Shown in pieces: positions 7,052-13,195 of a stretch of DNA of 32,661 bases. Source of the DNA: an uncultured Clostridia bacterium. Its GTDB lineage: Bacteria; Bacillota; Clostridia; Christensenellales; Borkfalkiaceae. Below the pieces are notes generated by a model. It was not told the DNA's origin and did not search any database. It saw only the letters and a list, made by a program, of their open reading frames with translations. The first letter of the stretch is position 1. Every line of letters begins with the position of its first letter. Made by a program: the position numbers and the translations under genes. The stretch covers positions 1 through 32,661 of the forward strand of contig CALVWW010000014.1 of NCBI GenBank assembly GCA_944368155.1, written 5' to 3'.

Positions 7052-7356
7052 CAGTCTATCTCCATAATGGTATCGAGCGAGCAAATCTGGAAGAGTTTTT
7101 TAATTCTCGGCTGCACATTGCGCAAAACAAAGGTGTGCCCGTCCTGCTTTAAGTGCTTGAATATTTTAACAAATGTGCCGAGGGTGGTGCTGTCGATAAA
7201 AGTGAGGGAAGAACAGTCGAACACTATATCCCTTTTGTCATGCACATATATTGCGTTTACCTGCTCATAGAAATCATCCACCGTCGAGGCGTCAATTTCG
7301 CCCGAGAGCGCTATAACAAGCTTTTCGTCGGCGGAAATCAGTTTAACCTGCTGCAT
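7051..7356 (-). CDS. Anti-anti-sigma factor, STAS domain (RsbV/SpoIIAA type)
   Basis: A single STAS domain of 101 residues. The motif FIDSTTLG contains the serine that is phosphorylated by the kinase partner in this family, and GEIDASTVDDFYEQV is the typical first half. Unphosphorylated, such proteins sequester the RsbW-like anti-sigma factor and free the sigma factor. It starts at ATG 7356 behind AAGGAGATG and is the first gene of the four-gene operon. No phosphatase (RsbU/RsbP-like) or sensor is present in the window, so the input signal is unknown. Confidence 0.9.
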   Translation of the reverse strand: MQQVKLISADEKLVIALSGEIDASTVDDFYEQVNAIYVHDKRDIVFDCSSLTFIDSTTLGTFVKIFKHLKQDGHTFVLRNVQPRIKKLFQICSLDTIMEID

Positions 7357-7442
7357 ATAAGCTTACATCTCCTTATCTGTGTGCGGCGAATTGCCGCAAG
7401 CTTTGCCTTTTTATCCGGCATACTTCTCTTGCATATTTATTT

Positions 7443-7468
7443 ATAACCGCCTTTTCAGTCTGAGAAAC
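7443..7468 (-). promoter_or_regulatory. Possible sigma-B-type promoter of the switch operon
   Basis: On the minus strand, GTTTCT (7468-7463), 14 bases, then GGTTAT (7448-7443). The Gram-positive sigma-B consensus is GTTTAA-N12..15-GGGTAT, so there are three mismatches in twelve bases. It lies about 87 bases ahead of the STAS gene, which would make the operon autoregulated. No clear sigma-A promoter competes in this stretch. Confidence 0.4.
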
Positions 7469-7553
7469 AGCCCGTTTCCCTTTTTTTGAGTATGCATAAG
7501 CACATTCTGCTTTATTGCATTAAAGTATTAAACCGCCGCAAACGGCAATTCAT

Positions 7554-7582
7554 TTGACAAAACCGGCAATCTGTGGTATTAT
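7554..7582 (+). promoter_or_regulatory. Predicted sigma-A promoter of citrate synthase
   Basis: TTGACA (7554-7559), a 17-base spacer and TATTAT (7577-7582). The expected transcript start is about 7589. The region 7357-7603 is the divergent spacer between the sigma operon and citrate synthase. Confidence 0.75.
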
Positions 7583-7624
7583 GAATAAAATTACCGCAAA
7601 TTTATGCAATGGGAGCTGATTATT

Positions 7625-9001
7625 TTGGATTTTAATGAAGCCAACCTCTTAGTCAAATACTCATACAAAATTTCAGAACTTGCTGAAAAGAGCGCACTCT
7701 CCAACAGGATAGAGCCTTCGCTGTATGAAAAGTACGACGTAAAGCGCGGCCTGAGGGAGAGCAACGGTAAGGGCGTTTTATGCGGCCTTACCGAAATTTC
7801 GGAAGTAACTTCATGGAAGGAGGAAAACGGCAGGCGCGTAGAGATACCCGGCATTCTGTGTTATCAGGGCTACAACGTCAAAGATTTAGTCAAAAACTGC
7901 ATAGCGGAGAACCGCTTCGGTTTTGAAGAGACCGTATACCTTCTACTCTTCGGAAAGCTGCCGAACAGAACTGAATTTGAAGAATTTTCGGAAATGCTCT
8001 CCGAATTTTCCGTACTGCCCAGAAACTTCGTTCGTGACGTCATCATGAAATCGCCCTCGAAGGATATGATGAATATGCTGGCACGCTGCGTGCTGAACCT
8101 TTACAGCTACGACCCCGACCCCGACAACGTGAACATATCCAACGTGTTGAGACAGTGCATCCTGCTGATTGCGCAGTTCCCCATGCTGGCAATCTATTCA
8201 TACAGGGTATACCGCTACTACAACACCAACGACGGCTCGCTGATAATTCACAAGCCCAAGCCCGAATATTCGACGGCGCAGAACATTTTGCATATCTTGC
8301 GAAAAGACAGCGAATTTACCGACCTCGAGGCAAAAGTTTTAGATATTTCGCTCATTCTGCACGCCGACCACGGCGGCGGCAACAACTCAACTTTCACCAC
8401 CCACGTCGTAACTTCGTCAGGCACCGATACATACTCTTCCATGGCGGCGTCATTGGGTTCTTTGAAGGGACCCAAGCACGGCGGCGCAAACATTAAAGTT
8501 ATGCAGATGATGCAGAACATTAAGGAAAACGTACGCGACTGGAAGGAGGATACTGTAACCGATTATATCGACAAGATTTTAAAGAAGGAAGTCTTCGACC
8601 ACGCCGGCCTTGTATACGGCATGGGGCACGCGGTTTACACACTCTCCGACCCGAGGGCGGAGATATTGAAACTTTACGCCGAAAAACTTGCAATCGAAAA
8701 GGGCAGGGAGGAGGAATATCACCTGTACGAGACGGTTGAAAACTCGGCCAAGAAGCTCATAAACGAGCAGCACAAACTTTCAAAGCCTGTATGCGCAAAC
8801 GTTGACCTCTATTCAGGTTTTGTATACTCAATGCTCAACCTGCCGACCGACCTGTATACGCCGCTGTTTGCAATATCGCGCGTAGGCGGCTGGAGTGCGC
8901 ACCGCATGGAGGAACTTATCAACGGCAACCGCATAATACGTCCATCATACCACTGCGTGAAGCCCGATTTGGAATACATCCCCATGGATGAAAGGGAATA
9001 A
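7625..9001 (+). CDS. gltA: Citrate synthase
   Basis: A 458-residue enzyme that condenses oxaloacetate and acetyl-CoA to citrate. The catalytic regions are clear: LHADHGGGNNSTF with the first His, LKGPKHGGAN, the GMGHAVYTLSDPR segment with the second catalytic His, and CANVDLYSGFVY with the catalytic Asp. I place the start at TTG 7625. GGGAGC (7611-7616) is correctly spaced before it, whereas the in-frame ATG at 7604 would follow the predicted transcript start by only about 15 bases with no ribosome binding site. The N-terminal extension of about 60 residues before the core (SYKISELAEKSALSNRI) is typical of clostridial citrate synthases. It is monocistronic with its own promoter. No other citric-acid-cycle gene is in the window, so it may feed glutamate synthesis. 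Confidence 0.95.
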   Translation: MDFNEANLLVKYSYKISELAEKSALSNRIEPSLYEKYDVKRGLRESNGKGVLCGLTEISEVTSWKEENGRRVEIPGILCYQGYNVKDLVKNCIAENRFGFEETVYLLLFGKLPNRTEFEEFSEMLSEFSVLPRNFVRDVIMKSPSKDMMNMLARCVLNLYSYDPDPDNVNISNVLRQCILLIAQFPMLAIYSYRVYRYYNTNDGSLIIHKPKPEYSTAQNILHILRKDSEFTDLEAKVLDISLILHADHGGGNNSTFTTHVVTSSGTDTYSSMAASLGSLKGPKHGGANIKVMQMMQNIKENVRDWKEDTVTDYIDKILKKEVFDHAGLVYGMGHAVYTLSDPRAEILKLYAEKLAIEKGREEEYHLYETVENSAKKLINEQHKLSKPVCANVDLYSGFVYSMLNLPTDLYTPLFAISRVGGWSAHRMEELINGNRIIRPSYHCVKPDLEYIPMDERE

Positions 9002-9011
9002 AAAGAGAAGT

Positions 9012-9052
9012 TCACGGCAAATCTTTTGCCTGCGGCAAAATCTTTGCCGTGA
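9012..9052 (+). terminator. Long hairpin after citrate synthase, possible terminator
   Basis: Nested perfect arms TCACGGCAAA (9012-9021) with TTTGCCGTGA (9043-9052) and TTTTGCC (9024-9030) with GGCAAAA (9034-9040). It starts 11 bases after the stop. The following T-run is poor (GGTTTATA), so termination strength is uncertain. Confidence 0.55.
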
Positions 9053-9073
9053 GGTTTATAGCGAGGTCGTAAC

Positions 9074-9108
9074 GGCACTTAACGGGTGAAGTAAATTCCC
9101 CCTTGTCC
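9074..9108 (+). repeat. Copy A of a dispersed intergenic palindromic repeat
   Basis: The core is CTTAACGGGTGAAGTAAATT followed by CCCCCTTG. It aligns with copy B (9284-9315) and with the minus strand of copy C (19696-19727). The stem bases vary while pairing is mostly kept (GGG-GAA with TTC-CCC here). Confidence 0.6.
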
Positions 9109-9137
9109 CGTTTCGACGTAAATTATTTTGAAAATAT

Positions 9138-9180
9138 TCACGAAAAATTTAGCGCGGGCCGCGCACTAAATTTTTCGTGA
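9138..9180. repeat. Perfect 15-bp inverted repeat in the citrate synthase downstream region
   Basis: TCACGAAAAATTTAG (9138-9152) and its exact complement (9166-9180) enclose a GC-rich loop that itself pairs (CGCG with CGCG). TTTTGAG follows. It is one of at least five palindromes in the roughly 430-bp gene-free stretch 9002-9436. Confidence 0.85.
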
Positions 9181-9283
9181 TTTTGAGAAACTAAGTTTCT
9201 CTGGCGGCATATTTAAGGGCCCACGTATTGTAGAAATGCCGCCATTCACTTAAGTAGAGCCGGCTTTCGCCGCAAATTGGGTC

Positions 9284-9315
9284 GCGCTTAACGGCGAACT
9301 AAATTCGCCTTGCGC
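9284..9315 (+). repeat. Copy B of the dispersed intergenic palindromic repeat
   Basis: TTAACGGCGAACTAAATTCG is flanked by GCGC on the left and GCGC on the right, with inner arms GGCGAA and TTCGCC. The outer arms differ from copies A and C but still pair. Confidence 0.65.
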
Positions 9316-9342
9316 ACATTATTTATAAAAATAAAGCAAACC

Positions 9343-9372
9343 GCCGCCCGCGTAAAATTTTCCGCGGGCGGC
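9343..9372. terminator. GC-rich terminator hairpin between converging transcripts
   Basis: GCCGCCCGCG (9343-9352) with CGCGGGCGGC (9363-9372), a 10-bp perfect stem. It is followed by TTATTTTGTT on the plus strand and by GGTTTGCTTTATTTTT on the minus strand. It lies between citrate synthase (plus) and the ATPase gene (minus) and may serve both. Confidence 0.7.
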
Positions 9373-9389
9373 TTATTTTGTTATATACT

Positions 9390-9421
9390 CAAATTGACCG
9401 CCATATATGCCGCAACGAACG
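9390..9421 (+). repeat. Direct repeat, left copy, flanking the ATPase gene
   Basis: A 32-base segment from CAAATTG through CATATATGCCGCAA to AACG. It matches the segment at 10315-10346 at 27 of 32 positions without gaps. This copy overlaps the palindrome at 9403-9429. Confidence 0.7.
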
Positions 9422-9429
9422 GCATATAT
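9403..9429. repeat. Palindrome ATATATGCCG/CGGCATATAT after the ATPase gene
   Basis: A 10-bp perfect stem (9403-9412 with 9420-9429) and a 7-base loop, 7 bases beyond the ATPase stop codon. The ATATGCCGC core recurs in other gene 3' regions of the window (10329, 28508, 29602). Confidence 0.75.
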
Positions 9430-9436
9430 ACGATTC

Positions 9437-10300
9437 TTACTTCTCAAATTCTTTGCCGTGCGTCTTGAAAAACTCATAATACTCACGCACATTTTTGAGC
9501 TCAGTCCACTTCTTTACGCTTACCGGCTCATCGTCCAAATCATATATGCGTGCTCCGCGCATCGAGAGAATAAAGGGCGAATGAGTTGCAATAATCAGCT
9601 GGCAGCCGAAAAAGCGCACGCAATCGCAAAGGTAATCGCGCAACTTTAGCTGCAAATCGGGCGCCATGCTGTTTTCAGGCTCGTCCAGAAGATATAGTCC
9701 GCCGTCTTTTAATTTCTGCGTGAAATAGAAATAGGCGCTCTCGCCGTTGGACTGTTCCTTTATATTTTCGCCCAGCCTCGATTTCACATATTTCGACTGG
9801 GTTAGCCTGCGCGAATCAACTATATTTCTGAGCCTCTCGTAATCTTCAAGCGAACGCACGTTTGAAAGTTCGCGCTTTGAGCGGTTATACTCTTCAAACA
9901 GTTCCTCCCGCCGCAAGTCCACTCCGTCGTTGACAGCTCGGACATCAAGCATATATGAAAATACATCGTCGCTGGTTATCACGGCACTGTGGGCGGGGAT
10001 ATCGCGCTCATTTACGCACGAACACATTTTAAGATAATCGCCGAAGAAGGAAGAGCGGTTATACAGCGTGCCGCGCGAGAGGTTGAGTTTTTCGGCCATG
10101 ACGTTCAGAGCCGTAGTCTTACCCGAGCCGTTGCCTCCGTATAAAATGGTTACATCGTCAAAACACAGCTGCGAAAGAGCGCGGCGCGAGAGTACGAAAA
10201 AGGGATACATGGTGTTGTAACATGTGCGTTTTACTTCATCAAGACGGAAACTGTACTCCCTGTCCCACGACGGAAAACTGAATGACGAAAGGTATATCAT
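9437..10300 (-). CDS. AAA/ABC-type ATPase, COG3910-like
   Basis: A 287-residue soluble P-loop ATPase of the single-domain type with an ABC-like fold. Walker A is GGNGSGKTT (about 55-63), a signature-like SNGES precedes Walker B (GLYLLDEPENSM), and the switch histidine sits in IATHSPF. There is a helical insertion in the middle (about 130-190). Relatives are annotated only as predicted ATPases, sometimes linked to defence or DNA-related roles; no nuclease domain is fused here. GAGG precedes the ATG. It lies 50 bases downstream of the pseudouridine synthase gene on the same strand. It is bracketed by imperfect 32-base direct repeats (9390-9421, 10315-10346), which hints that the gene was inserted as a unit. 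The biological role is unknown. Confidence 0.85.
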   Translation of the reverse strand: MIYLSSFSFPSWDREYSFRLDEVKRTCYNTMYPFFVLSRRALSQLCFDDVTILYGGNGSGKTTALNVMAEKLNLSRGTLYNRSSFFGDYLKMCSCVNERDIPAHSAVITSDDVFSYMLDVRAVNDGVDLRREELFEEYNRSKRELSNVRSLEDYERLRNIVDSRRLTQSKYVKSRLGENIKEQSNGESAYFYFTQKLKDGGLYLLDEPENSMAPDLQLKLRDYLCDCVRFFGCQLIIATHSPFILSMRGARIYDLDDEPVSVKKWTELKNVREYYEFFKTHGKEFEK

Positions 10301-10314
10301 ATAGTCCTCATTTG

Positions 10315-10346
10315 CAAATTGGCCCGCATATATGCCGCAATCAACG
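10315..10346 (+). repeat. Direct repeat, right copy, flanking the ATPase gene
   Basis: It matches 9390-9421 at 27 of 32 positions. It lies in the 50-bp gap between the ATPase start and the stop of the upstream pseudouridine synthase. Unlike the left copy it lacks the complementary arm that completes the palindrome. Confidence 0.7.
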
Positions 10347-10350
10347 CAAT

Positions 10351-11169
10351 TTAAGCCTCTGGAACAAAGGCGCTTTCAAATATTCTGCCGCTTAAATATG
10401 CAAGTTTCCCATGCAGTTCAAACGACACGTATTTTGAAACAAGGCGCTGTCGCCGCGCACCAAATTTTTTATTCAGCCTGCCGTCGCCGTATTTTTCATC
10501 GCCTAACAGCGGGCAGTTTATGTGTGCCATATGCGCGCGTATCTGATGGGTCTTGCCGGTATGCAGTTCAACCTGCACGAGCGCGAGCTCCCCCCTGCGC
10601 TCAAGCACGCGGTATTCGGTAACAATCTTTACACAGCCCGCGTCCGGCGTATCCGATATCCTCACTTCGGCGCGCGCGCCGTCCTTTAAAAGATAGGCGG
10701 TGAGCACCGCGCGGTCTGATTTGAAATTATTTTTACAAAGAGCGAGATATATTTTTTTCACCTTCCGCTCTCTGAATGCGGCAAGGAGCTCGCTTTCGGC
10801 CTCCGCATTCCTGGCAAATACTATTACCCCCTCGGTGTTCCTGTCGAGCCTGTGCACGGCAAAGACCTTGCCTCCTTCATTCAGTTCGCTCAGCAGTCCT
10901 TCAGTGGAAACACCCGAAAATTTATCGCACACAAGCACATTTTCGTCGGCATATATCACGCGGTGACTTGCTTTTTTCTCCTGCGCAGACGAGGTATAAT
11001 ATAAAACTTCGTCGCCTGCGTTCAGCGCTATATTTTTGCCTGTGCGCACGCCGTTTACACGGATATCTTTAGCACGCAGAAGCGCCGCAAAGGCATAGCT
11101 TGCCTGCGGGAAGTGTTCGTCGGTAAATGTTTTTAAATCGGTTGAACAATCTGCAATAAATTTTTTCAT
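10351..11169 (-). CDS. RluA-family 23S/tRNA pseudouridine synthase
   Basis: A 272-residue enzyme that isomerises uridine to pseudouridine in RNA. An S4-like N-terminal part (about 10-60, ALLRAKDIRVNGVRTGKNI) precedes the catalytic domain. The catalytic motif HRLDRNTEG carries the essential Asp, and the GKTHQIRAHMAHINCPLLGD signature of the RluA/RluC/RluD group is complete. The ATG at 11169 is preferred to the TTG two codons upstream because it overlaps the feoB stop as ATGA. It is thus co-transcribed with the iron-transport genes, a link without obvious functional meaning. The family is certain; the modified position cannot be told from sequence. Confidence 0.92.
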   Translation of the reverse strand: MKKFIADCSTDLKTFTDEHFPQASYAFAALLRAKDIRVNGVRTGKNIALNAGDEVLYYTSSAQEKKASHRVIYADENVLVCDKFSGVSTEGLLSELNEGGKVFAVHRLDRNTEGVIVFARNAEAESELLAAFRERKVKKIYLALCKNNFKSDRAVLTAYLLKDGARAEVRISDTPDAGCVKIVTEYRVLERRGELALVQVELHTGKTHQIRAHMAHINCPLLGDEKYGDGRLNKKFGARRQRLVSKYVSFELHGKLAYLSGRIFESAFVPEA

Positions 11170-12842
11170 GAGCAAATCAGTGAAATTACAAAATGCACGG
11201 CATAAGAAAGCACAAACGCCGCGGCGAGCTGAAATAAAAGAAATAGCGCCGAAGTTTTAAAGCCCGTCTCCCTGCAGGAAGCCGAAAATGCCGAAATGCA
11301 GGGCGGACAGGTAAGAATGAATGTGCTTGCCGCAAGAGCCGCGGCCGTATCAAGCCCGGCCCCCTCCGGCATAAGCATGCCGATAGTGGCGGCAACATTT
11401 TCTTTGGCGGCGAACCCCGAAAGAAAGGCATAGGCAAGCCGCCAGTCGCCGCAACCCATCGGGTAAAACAATGGCGAAATGAGGCGGCTTATGTGCGCGA
11501 GCATGCTTTGCTCCAGGCCGCATGGTGTAAAGGTAAAGGTGAAATTTGAAAGCACCCAGCTAATAATGCAGAAAAGCATTACCGCCGTAGCCACTTTAAT
11601 TATAAACCCTTTGATATAAAAATACAACTTTTTTAGCACTACGGCGGGCGAAGGGAGGGTGACGGGCGTAACTTCGGAAAGCAACTCCTCCGTTCTGCCG
11701 CCGAAGATGAGGCAGACGAGGAAGGAGAGCGCAATGCCCGCAAAGTATAATGCAGTTATTGCGGGAAACGGATTTTTGAACAGCGGTGCAAGGAGCGTTA
11801 AAAATACGGGCATTTTTGCTCCGCAAGGTATGTAGGCGAGCGCAAAAATAGCGCGCCTTTGAGTTGACGGAGAGGTAAATCCGCGCGTGGTGAGTATGGC
11901 CGCCGCCGTGCACCCGAAGCCGGAGACAAGCGAAAATGCCGCCCTGCCCGAAAGCTTTACCTTTGAAAAGAGCCCGTCTGTTATAAATGAGAGAGCCGAC
12001 ATCACCCCGCTTTCGTCGAGCAGCGTTAAAAACAGATACAAAACGGCGAGCTGGGGTATGAACGACAACACACCGCCCGCTCCGCCGATAATTCCGTCGC
12101 ACACGAGCGAACGCACCTTGCCGGCAGGCAAGAGCCCCTCTGCCGCGCTGCGCAGTTTAACAGATATAAGTTCCTCGCAGAGCCCCTTTAGAGCGTCGCC
12201 GGGCATGCCGGGGAAAAAGGCGAGGAAAAACATTGAAATAACGCAGAAAATAAAGAAAAACAGAGCGAAATATCTGTTATAAAAAAGTTTTTCCGCACGC
12301 GTGAGCGAGCAATTGCCCCCGTAGTATATGCCGTTCAACGAAATTTTTGCGCCGTTTGCAACAAATTTATTGCCGCCGCTTGCGCAAGTTTTTTTGCCGC
12401 CGCTTAAAGCCGAAAGATAACCTTTCAGCCCCTTTACTTCGGTGAATACAGGAATGCCGAGAGCGGCGGAAAGGGCGCAGACATTCAGTTTCCCTCCCCT
12501 TCTTTTAAGCTCTCTGAGCTTGGTCACATACAAAACTGTGCGCATGTTTCTCTCCATAATCTCGCGCGTGAGACTGAGAGAGTTGCCGAGCGTAAGCCCG
12601 TCCGCAACGTTAATTACAACGTCGGCAGAACCAATCTCCTCGGCGGCACAGTCCTCCTCCATCGAATAGCCGCTGAATGAATACATTCCCGGCACGTCGG
12701 CATAGGTCACTCCCTTCACTGTTTTATATGCAGGGCGAGTGGTCACTCCGTGCCAGTTGCCCGTTTTGAGGCGGCTTTTTGTCAGGCTGTTAAAAAGCGT
12801 AGTTTTCCCCGCATTCGGGTTGCCGGCCAGCACTACCTTCAT
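11166..12842 (-). CDS. feoB: Ferrous iron transporter B, divergent GTP-binding domain
   Basis: A 558-residue inner-membrane Fe(II) transporter, shorter than the usual 600-770. The start at ATG 12842 overlaps the feoA stop (ATGA) and begins directly with the G1 loop. G domain: G1 GNPNAGKT (7-14), G2 HGVTTR (31-36), G3 DVPGMYSFSG (49-58). The G4 position, normally N-x-x-D, reads LYVTKLRE and has no match. Membrane part: LSFIPQLAVLYLFLTLLDESG, SGFGCTAAAILTTR and PCGAKMPVF match the conserved gate segments, including the GC and PC cysteines, followed by AYAFLSGFAAKENVAA near the C-terminus. The usual helical domain after the G domain is short. It is predicted to work with FeoA. Loss of G4 suggests altered nucleotide selectivity. 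Confidence 0.92.
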   Translation of the reverse strand: MKVVLAGNPNAGKTTLFNSLTKSRLKTGNWHGVTTRPAYKTVKGVTYADVPGMYSFSGYSMEEDCAAEEIGSADVVINVADGLTLGNSLSLTREIMERNMRTVLYVTKLRELKRRGGKLNVCALSAALGIPVFTEVKGLKGYLSALSGGKKTCASGGNKFVANGAKISLNGIYYGGNCSLTRAEKLFYNRYFALFFFIFCVISMFFLAFFPGMPGDALKGLCEELISVKLRSAAEGLLPAGKVRSLVCDGIIGGAGGVLSFIPQLAVLYLFLTLLDESGVMSALSFITDGLFSKVKLSGRAAFSLVSGFGCTAAAILTTRGFTSPSTQRRAIFALAYIPCGAKMPVFLTLLAPLFKNPFPAITALYFAGIALSFLVCLIFGGRTEELLSEVTPVTLPSPAVVLKKLYFYIKGFIIKVATAVMLFCIISWVLSNFTFTFTPCGLEQSMLAHISRLISPLFYPMGCGDWRLAYAFLSGFAAKENVAATIGMLMPEGAGLDTAAALAASTFILTCPPCISAFSASCRETGFKTSALFLLFQLAAAFVLSYAVHFVISLICS

Positions 12843-13060
12843 GTCCGAACTCCTATTTTTCCGGCAAGAACTTTCCTTGCCGCGAGCCGTACCGAACCGC
12901 AGGATAGTAGCACGCTGCTTTTGAACAGCGAATAACCAAGAACGGTTATTTTTCTTCCGCTTACAAATCCGAGGGAGCGCAACCTTTCCCCGGCTCCTCC
13001 GTCGGCCGAAATTTTGTCTATTATTGCACTTTCTCCCACTTCCAAGTCGAGCACAGTCAT
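12839..13060 (-). CDS. feoA: Ferrous iron transport protein A
   Basis: A 73-residue SH3-like protein (MTVLDLEVGESAIIDKI, then GGAGERLRSLGFVSGRKITV and a final basic strand), of normal FeoA length. It is thought to bind and regulate FeoB. The stop overlaps the feoB start (ATGA). No Shine-Dalgarno site precedes the ATG: the 15 bases upstream contain the T-run of the preceding ileS terminator and then CCTTATAATT. A TATAAT only one base before the ATG would place transcription start inside the gene, so the true promoter or start is unclear; a GTG two codons later is an alternative. Confidence 0.9.
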   Translation of the reverse strand: MTVLDLEVGESAIIDKISADGGAGERLRSLGFVSGRKITVLGYSLFKSSVLLSCGSVRLAARKVLAGKIGVRT

Positions 13061-13074
13061 AATTATAAGGTATG

Positions 13075-13104
13075 AAAAAGCCGCGCAGGCTATGCCTGCG
13101 CGGC
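13075..13104 (-). terminator. Rho-independent terminator of ileS
   Basis: An 11-bp perfect stem, GCCGCGCAGGC (13080-13090) with GCCTGCGCGGC (13094-13104), with TTTTT following on the minus strand. It ends only 15 bases before the feoA start codon. Confidence 0.88.
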
Positions 13105-13195
13105 AAATTAATACTCAATATAAACTTCGTGCAAGTGAACCATGAATCCATCCGTCATGCAAGCGCAACACCGTATTACGAAGCTTATATGAAGT

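Noticed and set aside
12843-13151. N-terminal extension of FeoB of 103 residues
   Set aside because: It is read through feoA in another frame and through the ileS terminator; the true start overlaps the feoA stop.
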